DNA of 64,000 nucleotides, taken from assembly GCF_003065425.1 (NCBI RefSeq), contig NZ_CP026949.1, positions 3,038,001 to 3,102,000 of the forward strand, written 5' to 3'. The translations under genes were made by a program, and so were the position numbers. Origin of the DNA: Mycetocola zhujimingii. GTDB lineage: Bacteria > Actinomycetota > Actinomycetes > Actinomycetales > Microbacteriaceae. Positions within the stretch are counted from its first letter, which is position 1, and the number at the start of each line of letters is the position of its first letter. Under the pieces are notes generated by a model. It was not told the origin of the DNA. It made no database searches and saw nothing but the letters and a program-made list of their open reading frames with translations. Positions 48,864 to 57,224 of this stretch are shown in pieces.

Positions 48864-50091
48864 ATTGAAGCTGGCCTACCGGCGAGCGCTGCGCACGAGC
48901 CATCCCGATGTGGGAGGTTCGGCCGATAGCTTCCGCCGGGTCCAGACCGCATGGGATGTGCTGAGCAACTCCGCTCGTCGCGCTGAGTATGACCGCATGC
49001 ACATGCCGCAGCCTTCCGCTCCCCGAGCTTCTACATCCGCCCCGCCAGAAGGCTCGACACGTCGAGAGCGCACCTCATCGCGTCGTGCCGCTCGGCAGAC
49101 ATCCGCACCTCGCCCCAACGAGAACGCGACACCGACGTTTGCAACGACACATGGGCATCCGGGTGGGAGCTCGCGGGCAAGATATCTCGACCTCGCTCGC
49201 GACTGGATGCTCTCACCGCGACCGCCAGGGGCGCCTGCCAAGCCACCGCGGATCCGGCACACGCAAGACCGGTTCCTGCACATGTGGGGTGCCGTTTGTC
49301 TGCAGCTCTTCTTGCCGATCGCTGCTATCGTGGCGGCTTTCGCTGCGGTCGCGGCAGCCACGGGTAATCCGCCCATCATCCCGGCATATGCGGTGTTCCC
49401 GGTGCTGGGACAAGTCGCGCTCAACATACTCTCTGTGGCCTTTGTCTGTGGAGGCATTGTTGCGACGATGAGGCTGTTCACGAGCGAGAAACGTGCTGAA
49501 GTTCGACGGGTTCGGTCGAGCAACCGACACATCTATTCGGTCGCCAAGAATCAATTCGCAGTTGATCTGGCGAATCGTCCGGCCGACCCGGGGGTGTTCC
49601 TTCACTCGCCATTCGCCGCAGACTCGGTGAGAATCGCGCCGAGTCACGCGCGGGCTCATCTGGAGCGGGCGCTGGCGCAGGAGGCAATAGCAACCGCGTT
49701 GAAGACCCTCAGTGCTGAATTCACGGTCTGGCACGACGTTCAACTCGGGGAGGCGCAGGTGTATGCGTCGCACCTTGTCGTCGGCCCGCAGGGTCTTTTC
49801 CTCGTGGAACCGCTGACGGAGCGGCAGCGAATCGATGCCGATCACATCGGACGGATTGCAGCAGCCATCGGAGTGGCGGGAGTCTCAGGCGTGCTGTTCG
49901 TTGATGTGGATCCGGCCGCGATAAACGCACCACCGGCGAAGCTCGGTGAATGGCCTGCCCAGGCGTGGCGTGTCGGCGTCATCCGAGTCGCACCATTTCT
50001 CGGTGGCGGGGTCGATGGAGTCGAGCGTGGAGAACCGTGGGAGATGCGCCAATTGGTGGAGCGGGTCGTGCGGCGAACCGGGGCGGCGTAG
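48805..50091 (+). CDS. J-domain membrane protein with NERD-like C-terminus
   Basis: A 428-residue protein. The J domain is at residues 4-65 with intact HPD (TSHPDVGG). Next come a disordered Ser/Arg/Pro linker (about 70-140), two membrane helices (about 165-190 and 205-230) and a C-terminal domain. That domain's VWHDVQLGEAQVYASHLVVGPQGLFLVEPL resembles a NERD domain with the catalytic Asp/Lys positions lost. It could recruit DnaK to the membrane. It lies just before the restriction-modification island. ATG 48805 follows GAGGGGG and overlaps the aberrant tail of the upstream gene. Confidence 0.83.
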   Translation: MSRETHYDVLGATRTSTAAELKLAYRRALRTSHPDVGGSADSFRRVQTAWDVLSNSARRAEYDRMHMPQPSAPRASTSAPPEGSTRRERTSSRRAARQTSAPRPNENATPTFATTHGHPGGSSRARYLDLARDWMLSPRPPGAPAKPPRIRHTQDRFLHMWGAVCLQLFLPIAAIVAAFAAVAAATGNPPIIPAYAVFPVLGQVALNILSVAFVCGGIVATMRLFTSEKRAEVRRVRSSNRHIYSVAKNQFAVDLANRPADPGVFLHSPFAADSVRIAPSHARAHLERALAQEAIATALKTLSAEFTVWHDVQLGEAQVYASHLVVGPQGLFLVEPLTERQRIDADHIGRIAAAIGVAGVSGVLFVDVDPAAINAPPAKLGEWPAQAWRVGVIRVAPFLGGGVDGVERGEPWEMRQLVERVVRRTGAA

Positions 50092-50416
50092 CAGCGAGAT
50101 CTCTTATCAAGGCGCACGTTGCCGTCGGTCGGCACGTGGATCATTCAACGCACGAGTCGCTGAATCAGAAGGCCCATACACGCGCTTCGACCCCCAACTC
50201 CCTCGGCGAGCCCTCGGTATTGTCCTCACGCTCACGATCCACCCGGAGCCTTGCTGTATAGCATGACGATATGACATCTCTTTTCCGCTCCTCAACGAAG
50301 GCGGCGAGGGTCAGCAAGGGTGTAACGGGCCTCTGCGACGAGATCGCAACAGCAACAAAATGGCGTCTCAAGGCCAACCTCATAACCGTATAATGCGATG
50401 ACGATGAGAGGAAGGC
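50092..50416. other. Junction between chromosomal genes and the restriction-modification island
   Basis: A 325-base region where base composition drops towards the island. It contains the small frame at 50271-50393 and a TATAAT at 50389-50394 on the plus strand that would read antisense into the 3' end of the nuclease gene. No repeat, tRNA or integrase was seen. Confidence 0.45.
50271..50393 (+). CDS. Possible 40-aa leaderless small protein
   Basis: ATG 50271 is preceded by TAGCAT and six bases (leaderless geometry). It encodes a 40-residue basic peptide beginning MTSLFRSSTKAARVSKGV. No homology recognised. It could be a real small gene at the island edge or chance; it is convergent with the nuclease gene. 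Confidence 0.3.
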   Translation: MTSLFRSSTKAARVSKGVTGLCDEIATATKWRLKANLITV

Positions 50417-51877
50417 CTAATTCGCAGGTACCTCTTTAGGGACTTCCCACAACTGATCACGCTTGTAACTGAGCGCATCCACGGACAGTGCATGTAGCTC
50501 CTCACGCAGCGCGCTCGGGCCCCTTGCCTGATAGGCGGACAAGGAGGTCTTGTCGAGCAGAATCACCTGAATTGAAGTTGTCTCCGCCGCCTGCTTCGCA
50601 TACTCGCGAACTGTCTTCGAGAATGTGCTCGTAGTTACTATTGCTACAACTTGCGCGCGAAGCAGCGTTGCCATACCAATTTCTTTGGCAAGCACCGACA
50701 CCCCCACAGGTGCGGTCTGGTTCTTGCATTGAAATAACCAGCGTGAAAAGTGAAGGTGTGCCGCCTCGGCCACGAGATCCACCTCGGCACCACCAGTTTG
50801 GCTGCTTCTGAGCCGTAGGTCCGCAGGAAGTAGACCAATGTCAGAAGCCAATCGAAGCGAGAGAAGCTCGAGCGCAATCCCTTTGGTTCCGGTGTCTGCT
50901 GAACCGAGGTCCCTCAAAATTTCCTGCGTGGGCAGGCCAATATGTTCCTGTAGCTCAGTCGGAATGTTTCCTAGCTGTAGGCCGTCGACGAGATCACCGT
51001 CCATTGCCAACGTCTTCGCCGTCGGCAACACACTTCCACCCTTTCCTCCGCGTCCCCCTTTTCCAACGACATGGGTAATCCAGCCTCCCGCTACCAGGGG
51101 ATCGTAGATGGTCTTGCGAACTTGACCAGCCTCGAACTCGACGCCGCGCTGTCGCAGCATCTCAAGGAGCGTGCTCGAAGGCAGGGGTGTCCCGTTTCCG
51201 ACAGCTCTAATCCGCAGGACCTCCAGGGCGGCGCGTTGAGGGAAAGTGAGAGAACGCCACGACGAGATTCCTTCGGAAGAGACACCGCTCAGTTCCACGA
51301 AGATGTCGTCGTTGACTACCCAGTTATTGTCAACCACCCCCGACGGCTCCAACCACTGTCGGAGCTTTCCCGAGTACGAACTGTTCGTCGACACACTGTA
51401 ACCGCGCACGCGGAGTTCAAGATCAACGGCCTTTTTGCTTACGGCTCCATCGCGGTTACGAATACCTTTCGCAATTTCAAGCAACTCGATTCCATGGCGT
51501 TCACGCAATAAGAATGTTGTCAGCAGTTTAATCCCGTCATCGCTTGACCCCTTCTCGTTGAAGATCGCCCTACCCAGGTCGGTGAGTACCAACGGGTTTT
51601 TCGACTCCGTGATCAAGCCATATTGCCGCATCCCAGAGATGACGTTCGCAGCCCGTTTCGATTGTTGTTCCCTGCGCTCTTTGATGTCGTTCCGAGAACT
51701 CGCAGAATCGGAAAACCACTTCTGTCTAATTGTTTCAACGACTGCATCCCGGTCACCCATCTGGGCCTCGATGAGGTCAAGCAGGGTGAACAAGGACTGC
51801 ACTCCCCCAAGTTGACCCGGTGTGAATTCATTTGCAGCGGGCAACTTCATGTCGGCCACCCGCAAGTCGTTGATCAC
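50417..51877 (-). CDS. Mrr-like restriction endonuclease
   Basis: A 486-residue protein. The first about 280 residues hold winged-helix-like segments (NVISGMRQYGLITESKNPLVLTDLGRA, AVSKKAVDLELRVRGYSV). The C-terminal domain has a PD-(D/E)XK/Mrr pattern: Glu near 333 (GIALELLSLRL), Asp 367 in AEVDLV and QCK at 383-385, followed by the VVAIVTTSTFSKTVREYAKQ strand-helix typical of Mrr_cat. Its GTG overlaps the stop of the methyltransferase gene by four bases (GTGA), so production is coupled to modification. GC is clearly below that of the flanks. Confidence 0.8.
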   Translation of the reverse strand: MINDLRVADMKLPAANEFTPGQLGGVQSLFTLLDLIEAQMGDRDAVVETIRQKWFSDSASSRNDIKERREQQSKRAANVISGMRQYGLITESKNPLVLTDLGRAIFNEKGSSDDGIKLLTTFLLRERHGIELLEIAKGIRNRDGAVSKKAVDLELRVRGYSVSTNSSYSGKLRQWLEPSGVVDNNWVVNDDIFVELSGVSSEGISSWRSLTFPQRAALEVLRIRAVGNGTPLPSSTLLEMLRQRGVEFEAGQVRKTIYDPLVAGGWITHVVGKGGRGGKGGSVLPTAKTLAMDGDLVDGLQLGNIPTELQEHIGLPTQEILRDLGSADTGTKGIALELLSLRLASDIGLLPADLRLRSSQTGGAEVDLVAEAAHLHFSRWLFQCKNQTAPVGVSVLAKEIGMATLLRAQVVAIVTTSTFSKTVREYAKQAAETTSIQVILLDKTSLSAYQARGPSALREELHALSVDALSYKRDQLWEVPKEVPAN

Positions 51878-52956
51878 GCGACAAGCCGATCATCTCGGGA
51901 ACCGAGGCGAAGCAACGCAGCGACCTGGATGGCCAAAGACTCGGCGAGCAGTGGGGGGACCGCATTGCCAACCTGCCGCCACTGCTGGTCGAGCTTCCCC
52001 TCTAGATACCACTCGTCTGGAAAAGTCTGGAGACGCTTCACTTCCTCAATCCGCAAAATGCGGTTGCGCCAATGAAGTGGACCCATGTTGTTGGAGCGAC
52101 GCGCCTGGATTGTCCAGGAGGGCATATCCGGGCTCAATTTCAGAAGGAAGGACCAATACCGCTTTCGCCATTCGAAGTGGGGGGTTGGATGCCCCCGTTT
52201 CGCAGTCAGAAAAAGGTAGTTATCACCCGGTGGAATCTGTTCGAGCAACTCGCGGTGCTTTCCGCCTGCTACGTGCCCCGCATCGTTGGCGTTTTCTTCT
52301 GTATCCAGATCCGAAATCGCTGAACCAGCTGTTCGCCAGGCAGGAAGCCCAGTCTTGTCGGCGATACTGGGATCGGCATGCGTCGCCTCAGGCCAGGTAA
52401 AATCTGATCCGTCAAGGGTCCCAACAATGAAGAAGCGTTGCCGGATTTGAGGGACGCCAAAGTCAGCGGCATTGAGCACTCGTGCCGTGCAGGTGTAACC
52501 CAAGTCAGCTGCTGTCTCGAGTATGTGATCCAACGTTTCTTTGTGCACCTTAAAGGCCATGCCCGCAACGTTCTCAAGCAGGAACGCTTTGGGTCTCAGC
52601 CATTTAAGGGTTTCGAGGTAGCCCGAAATCGTGACTTCGCCGACGGGGTCGCTCATAGCGCGGGGTTTGTCGGTCCGATAAAAGCGACTCTTCGAGAACG
52701 GCGGGCACGGTGGGCCGCCAATCAATAAGTCCACGTTATCCAGAGCACCCGGGCCAACGAGAGCCTCGGCGCGTTCGCGCGTAAAGTCTGCGATACTCCC
52801 CTCGAAAAAACCAGATGAAGGAAAATTGATCGCGTGGCTCTTCGCCGAGAATGGGTCGTTGTCGACCCCCATGACGATGTCGAAACCGGCGTTACGAAAC
52901 CCCAAATCAAGGCCTCCGCACCCGGAGAAGAGGCTAACGGCCTTCAGATTATTCAC
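51874..52956 (-). CDS. DNA cytosine-5 methyltransferase 1 of the island
   Basis: A 360-residue Dcm-type enzyme. Motif I FSGCGGLDLGF (10-20), motif IV GGPPCPPFSKSRFY with catalytic Cys 84 (Pro replaces the usual Gln after Cys), ENV at 128-130, QIRQRFF, and the late QVGNAVPP motif X. The target-recognition region between VIII and IX is about 90 residues. Its GTG shares one base with the stop of the upstream methyltransferase (TAGTG). With the second enzyme it presumably modifies the two strands of an asymmetric site. Confidence 0.93.
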   Translation of the reverse strand: MNNLKAVSLFSGCGGLDLGFRNAGFDIVMGVDNDPFSAKSHAINFPSSGFFEGSIADFTRERAEALVGPGALDNVDLLIGGPPCPPFSKSRFYRTDKPRAMSDPVGEVTISGYLETLKWLRPKAFLLENVAGMAFKVHKETLDHILETAADLGYTCTARVLNAADFGVPQIRQRFFIVGTLDGSDFTWPEATHADPSIADKTGLPAWRTAGSAISDLDTEENANDAGHVAGGKHRELLEQIPPGDNYLFLTAKRGHPTPHFEWRKRYWSFLLKLSPDMPSWTIQARRSNNMGPLHWRNRILRIEEVKRLQTFPDEWYLEGKLDQQWRQVGNAVPPLLAESLAIQVAALLRLGSRDDRLVA

Positions 52957-54077
52957 TAGGCCGCCTTTCGCTGACAGGCGAGTGTACCCAACACGGACTT
53001 GACCATGTGCTCGGCCATCACTGAAGGCACAGCGTTACCAATCTGTCGGACTTTCTCGCGCCGCGGCCCCGCAAACTGGTAACCCGCGGGGAAAGCTTGT
53101 AGAGCCGCTAGCTCAGCAATTCGCAAGCGTCGACCCGTCCAATGGAACGGACCCGTCCAAGGTCCCGGGCTCGCGGGAATCGTCCAAGACGGCCTCTCCG
53201 GGGATAGTTTCAGAAGAAAGTTCCAATAGCGAGTCTCTGTCTCAAATGTCGGCTGGGGATGCCCCGCCCAGGCAGTGTGATGCTTGTAATTCATGCCCGG
53301 CGGGACCTCACGCAAGTGTTCAGCCCAGCGACCCTCAATAAACTCGCCCTCTTCGGCGAACTGTGGTCCGTCTAAATGCCCGATGGCATCACCCGCCGTC
53401 AACCATTTTTGTTCGCCGTCTGCGGGATCTTTCGCGTGCGTAGGCGGAGGAAGTTCTGGTTCCGAAGTCAGGGACCCAAGGAGAAAGACACGCTGACGAG
53501 ATTGCGCAGCACCGTAGTCTGTTGCCGTCGCGACTACAGTGCGGGTCCTGTATCCCGCTGCCTCCGCATCGGCACGGAGCGCTTCAAACACATGCTTGTT
53601 GCGAGGGTGCAAAATACTGGGAACGTTCTCGAAAACGAACGCGGAAGCTGCAGTTTCTTCAACCAAACGCCAGAACTCGTGAACTAAGGTCCGGCGACTG
53701 TCAGGCCTTGCCACCGGCGTCTCGGTGGGCTTCAACGCCTCCTCCCCGCGGGAACGAGCGCGGCGATATGCTGCCTCGTCACCTTTGTCTATCCAATAAG
53801 CAGCCTTGCTGAAGGGCTGGCACGGCGCGCCACCGATTACTACGAGTTCGTCCCCGTGCGTTAGACCAGCCTTTACCAGAAGGTCGCTCCCTTTTAACTG
53901 TGTGACGTCCGCGTGGAGTACCGCGCCGGAGTGGAGCTCGGGATTCATGCGCATTGTCTCGCAGGAGAACGCGTCATTATCAACCGACAACCTCAGATCT
54001 GGGCCAGCTTTCTGTGCGCCAAGACCAAGCCCCCCAGCGCCCGCAAAGAGGTCTATTACCGGCAACGTGTTTTGCAC
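52956..54077 (-). CDS. DNA cytosine-5 methyltransferase 2 of the island
   Basis: A 373-residue enzyme: motif I DLFAGAGGLGLG (9-20), motif IV GGAPCQPFSK with catalytic Cys 86, ENV at 150-152, QSRQRVF and IRQIGNAVPS. An insert after motif IV (KGDEAAYRRARSRGEEALKP) distinguishes it from its neighbour, so the two are paralogous families rather than a recent duplication. GTG 54077 is chosen because AGGAAAGG lies six bases upstream; an ATG eight codons earlier is less well placed. It is the first gene of the island operon. Confidence 0.93.
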   Translation of the reverse strand: MQNTLPVIDLFAGAGGLGLGAQKAGPDLRLSVDNDAFSCETMRMNPELHSGAVLHADVTQLKGSDLLVKAGLTHGDELVVIGGAPCQPFSKAAYWIDKGDEAAYRRARSRGEEALKPTETPVARPDSRRTLVHEFWRLVEETAASAFVFENVPSILHPRNKHVFEALRADAEAAGYRTRTVVATATDYGAAQSRQRVFLLGSLTSEPELPPPTHAKDPADGEQKWLTAGDAIGHLDGPQFAEEGEFIEGRWAEHLREVPPGMNYKHHTAWAGHPQPTFETETRYWNFLLKLSPERPSWTIPASPGPWTGPFHWTGRRLRIAELAALQAFPAGYQFAGPRREKVRQIGNAVPSVMAEHMVKSVLGTLACQRKAA

Positions 54078-54318
54078 AACGCACCTTTCCTGTCTTCCCA
54101 TTTGATGTTACGAACCTATAGCCGGCCCCTGACACCGGAGCACGAGGTGCTTGGTCAAAGGTACCTGCACCACGGCTCACGGATTGCTTCCCACACCGCC
54201 GCTACCGCCGGATGTCCTGAGGGAAGCATTACGGTGGCGAGGAACCACTCCCTCCGGCGCAAGACGCCTTGAATGCTGGCAGGAACCAGCTCCCTGTCTG
54301 CCTCGACGAAGCGTGCCC

Positions 54319-54924
54319 CTACCGCCGCCCCATCCACCACTCCGGCGCCGCCGCCAGAGTCGCCGCAGCTGCCGCATCCAGGTCACTGAGGTCGCCCTCG
54401 TTCAACCAGGCCTGCACCGCACCAAAGGTACCCGACGCGGCAAAGGCCACAAACATCCGCTTCTCTGCTTCTGTGGCCGTTCGCCCATCGACGAGCGGCG
54501 CGATCTCCGGATGCCGCTCCAGGTGCGCCGTCAACGCCCGCGCACTCGACCGGATCAGCATGTCCCGAACCGGACTGCTCACCTGCGACGACAGGGCATT
54601 GCGGTAGATATCCGCGTGCGAGGCGACATGCTCGAACATGGAGACCTCGGGGCCGGCAAAGACACTCTCCCCGGTCTCGGACACCGCCGGGAGCTGCGAG
54701 GTGTGCTGCACCAGCTCCTCAACCTCTGCCTCGAGTGCCTGCACCAGGAGGGCAACAGCACTACCCGCGTGCCGATACACGGTGTCACGCTTCACACCGG
54801 CACGCCGGGCAATATCGGACATCGTGATGCTGTCGAACGGCGTCGACGCCGCGAGCTCATGAATGACCTCATGCAGCCGGGCGCGAGTACGACGCTGGCG
54901 TGGGTCAACAGCGTCATCGGTCAC
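54319..54924 (-). CDS. TetR-family repressor divergent from the alcohol dehydrogenase gene
   Basis: A 201-residue TetR regulator: RTRARLHEVIHELAASTPFDSITMSDIARRAGVKRDTVYRHAGSAVALL forms the DNA-binding region, and a helical ligand domain follows. GTG 54924 has TAGAAT six bases upstream, a leaderless promoter. A perfect ATAGGGCA-TC-TGCCCTAT palindrome lies in the divergent gap, so it probably represses both itself and the dehydrogenase. The 217 bases downstream, up to the methyltransferase, hold only a short minus-strand fragment with no recognisable family. Confidence 0.9.
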   Translation of the reverse strand: MTDDAVDPRQRRTRARLHEVIHELAASTPFDSITMSDIARRAGVKRDTVYRHAGSAVALLVQALEAEVEELVQHTSQLPAVSETGESVFAGPEVSMFEHVASHADIYRNALSSQVSSPVRDMLIRSSARALTAHLERHPEIAPLVDGRTATEAEKRMFVAFAASGTFGAVQAWLNEGDLSDLDAAAAATLAAAPEWWMGRR

Positions 54925-54967
54925 CCAGCGATTCTATGTCCCACGATCTATAGGGCATCTGCCCTAT
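54925..54967. promoter_or_regulatory. TetR operator and leaderless promoter
   Basis: Minus-strand TAGAAT (54936-54931) lies six bases before GTG 54924. The perfect inverted repeat ATAGGGCA-TC-TGCCCTAT (54950-54967) lies where the -35 region would be, and about 50 bases upstream of the dehydrogenase ATG. Confidence 0.65.
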
Positions 54968-55018
54968 TGTGAAGGTGACGGCCAAAGACGGCCGCCAGTA
55001 CAGAAGAGAAAGAGCAAT

Positions 55019-56056
55019 ATGCGCGCTTTGCAAATCGTGTCAGCCGGCGTCCTGGAAGTACGGGATGTGCCGGTTCCCCAGATCGGTCCGGACGAAGTCC
55101 TCGTGAAGGTGGCCGGAGCCGGCCTCTGCCACTCCGACGTCCACGTCCTCCATTCGCCCGAGTGGCCCCTGCCCAACATGACACTCGGCCACGAAACCGC
55201 TGGCCACGTTGCCAAACTGGGCAACGACGTCACCGGCCTCGCCGAGGGTGAAGCCGTGCTGGTCTACCTGGTCTGGGCCTGCGGCGTGTGCCGCCCCTGC
55301 ATCGAAGGCCGCGACAACGTCTGCATCAACGCCGGCGGCCGCGACGCCATGCCTCCCTGCCCCGGCCTCGGCCCAGACGGCGGAATGGCTGAGTACATCA
55401 AGGTCAAGGCACGCTACCTCGAACCGCTCGGCGACCTCGACCCGGTCACTGCCGGACCCCTCGCCGACGCTGGCCTCACCCCGATGCACGCCATCAACGG
55501 CGCCCGCCACCGCCTCACCCCGGGCTCAACCGTCGCCGTCACCGGTGTCGGCGGACTCGGCCACATGGGCCTCCAGATCCTCAAGGCCACCACCGGCGCC
55601 CGCATCATCGCCATCGACTCCAGCGAACAGAAGCTCGAGATCGCCCGCGAGCACGGCGCAGACGAGACGTTCCTGAGCGACGCCGACACCGCCGCGAAGG
55701 TCCTCGCCCTCACCGACGGATACGGAGCGGATGCCGTCTTCGACTTCGTCGGCGTGCAGCCGACGGTCGACCTCGCAACGAAGATCATCGCCCCCGACGG
55801 CGCCCTCCGCTTCGTCGGTCTCGGTGGCGGCTCCTTCACCTACGCCGCAGACTCGCTCACGAGCACCATCCCGTGGGGCGTCGACGTCCGCCGCTCCTAC
55901 GGCGGCACCCGCTCCGACCAGCGCCAGGTGATCGAGCTCGCCAAACTCGGCAAGATCTCCGTCGAAACCAAGCAGTACTCGCTCGAAGACGGCATCCAGG
56001 CCTTCGCCGACCTCGAGGCCGGCATCGTTCCCGGCCGGGCCATCCTGGTTCCGTAA
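55019..56056 (+). CDS. Zinc-dependent alcohol dehydrogenase (MDR family)
   Basis: A 345-residue NAD(P)-dependent dehydrogenase. Catalytic zinc ligands: CHSD (Cys 38 region) and GHETAG. The structural zinc site CGVCRPCIEGRDNVC has four Cys. The Rossmann motif GVGGLGHMG is near residue 180. The C-terminal LEDGIQAFADLEAGIVPGRAILVP is typical. AGAAAGAG precedes ATG. Under TetR control from the divergent operator; ends with a strong terminator. Confidence 0.94.
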   Translation: MRALQIVSAGVLEVRDVPVPQIGPDEVLVKVAGAGLCHSDVHVLHSPEWPLPNMTLGHETAGHVAKLGNDVTGLAEGEAVLVYLVWACGVCRPCIEGRDNVCINAGGRDAMPPCPGLGPDGGMAEYIKVKARYLEPLGDLDPVTAGPLADAGLTPMHAINGARHRLTPGSTVAVTGVGGLGHMGLQILKATTGARIIAIDSSEQKLEIAREHGADETFLSDADTAAKVLALTDGYGADAVFDFVGVQPTVDLATKIIAPDGALRFVGLGGGSFTYAADSLTSTIPWGVDVRRSYGGTRSDQRQVIELAKLGKISVETKQYSLEDGIQAFADLEAGIVPGRAILVP

Positions 56057-56164
56057 CCCGGCGGTCAGCGGCAGGCCTGTGGCGCAGGCCTACCGACGAC
56101 ACTGACAAAAACGGACGTGACGGTGCACTCTTACGAGAACGCCCCGCGGTCATTCAACGCCACA

Positions 56165-56199
56165 GTGCCGGTCAGAGTTCACCTCTGACCGGCACTTTT
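56165..56199 (+). terminator. Rho-independent terminator after the alcohol dehydrogenase
   Basis: Perfect 13-bp stem GTGCCGGTCAGAG / CTCTGACCGGCAC, 5-base loop and TTTT. Confidence 0.92.
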
Positions 56200-56277
56200 G
56201 TGTCCGGGCGACGCCCGTGCTGTTGACTCGATCTGCCGCCGTTGCCAAGCTGGACACTCGCCAACGAGAGGACAAAC

Positions 56278-56577
56278 GTGGGTCCGCAGTTCGATTTCTT
56301 CCCGATCATCTTCGGCATCGTGGCCGCCATTATCGTGATCGCCGTGATCCTCATCGTCGTGATGAGTGTCAAAAATGCACGCAAGGTGAAGGATGCCGGT
56401 CACGACCCGTTGACACTGCACGCTGACCTCGCAAACCGCGTTCTGGACAGCGATGTCATGCGCCCGGCCCAGTCCACCGAGCAGCGGTTGGCGAAGCTCG
56501 ATGAGCTGCACGCCCGAAACGTCATCAGCGCCGATGAGCATGCGTCAGCACGCGCGGAGATCATCCGCGGGAACTAG
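56278..56577 (+). CDS. Small SHOCT-domain membrane protein
   Basis: A 99-residue protein with one long N-terminal membrane helix (about residues 7-33), then a polar linker and a short helical-hairpin SHOCT-type C-terminus (TEQRLAKLDELHARNVISADEHASARAEII). GTG 56278 is chosen because GAGAGGA lies five bases upstream. The function of SHOCT proteins is mostly unknown, possibly oligomerisation. It is convergent with the TetR gene. Confidence 0.85.
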   Translation: MGPQFDFFPIIFGIVAAIIVIAVILIVVMSVKNARKVKDAGHDPLTLHADLANRVLDSDVMRPAQSTEQRLAKLDELHARNVISADEHASARAEIIRGN

Positions 56578-56594
56578 ATGTACTGCGCCTGAGG

Positions 56595-57152
56595 TCAGGC
56601 GAGCATACGGGTGACCGCTTCGACCGCGGCGGCCCGCCTCGTCTCACTGCTGGCCCGCGCGTCGGCCGCCAGGAGGCCGATCGGCGCGAGCTGCCAGGCC
56701 TGGGCGACGGCGTAGATGATGACGAGGAGGTCGACGGCGCCAATGGCTGGCGACGCCTTTTGCTGCACCGATTCCACTTTGGCCAGATACGTCTCGAGCG
56801 GCTCGGAGGCAGCCTCGGGTCGTTCGAGCTGAGCCCAGAGGGAGATGCGCAGCACCTCGGGCCGACGCTGATGGAAATCGAAGAGGTCGCCGACCCAGGT
56901 CGGTAGATCGGACGGCTGAGGGGGTACTTCTTCCGCCATCCGCACGATGGCGTCGGTCAGCGCCGCGTCGAACAGGCCACTCTTATTGCCGAAGTAGGCG
57001 TAGATCATGCGCACATTGCTCTCGGCATCCTTCGCGATGCGGTCGACCCTGCCGCCCGAATAGCCGTGCACCGCGAACTCCGTCACTGCTGCCGCGAGAA
57101 TCCGCGCCCGGGTCGCCTCCGCGTCTCGCTGCGCCATGCCCACTCCGCTCAT
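56595..57152 (-). CDS. TetR-family repressor of the nitroreductase/SDR pair
   Basis: A 185-residue TetR protein (AEATRARILAAAVTEFAVHGYSGGRVDRIAKDAESNVRMIYAYFGNKSGLF). ATG 57152 or an in-frame ATG at 57137 may be used. It is divergent from a two-gene redox operon; the intervening 72 bases carry the TAAGTA-N6-TACTTA inverted repeat that is its probable operator. Confidence 0.9.
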   Translation of the reverse strand: MSGVGMAQRDAEATRARILAAAVTEFAVHGYSGGRVDRIAKDAESNVRMIYAYFGNKSGLFDAALTDAIVRMAEEVPPQPSDLPTWVGDLFDFHQRRPEVLRISLWAQLERPEAASEPLETYLAKVESVQQKASPAIGAVDLLVIIYAVAQAWQLAPIGLLAADARASSETRRAAAVEAVTRMLA

Positions 57153-57194
57153 TCAGTGCCGTCCTTGACACGCCCTCATCCCGCGTCTAGCTTA

Positions 57195-57212
57195 TAAGTA
57201 AATGGATACTTA
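57195..57212. promoter_or_regulatory. Probable TetR operator
   Basis: TAAGTA-AATGGA-TACTTA in an AT-rich pocket (TTATAAGTAAATGGATACTT) between the TetR gene and the nitroreductase-like gene. It adjoins the TAGGAG ribosome binding site at 57215-57220. Confidence 0.6.
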
Positions 57213-57224
57213 CTTAGGAGCATG

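Noticed and set aside
50092-54318. Attachment sites or integrase for the restriction-modification island
   Set aside because: I compared both junctions and saw no direct repeat, tRNA end, integrase or transposase.
54155-54340. A 61-codon minus-strand frame beside the restriction-modification island
   Set aside because: It overlaps the TetR gene end, has no recognisable domain and no ribosome binding site; at most a gene remnant.
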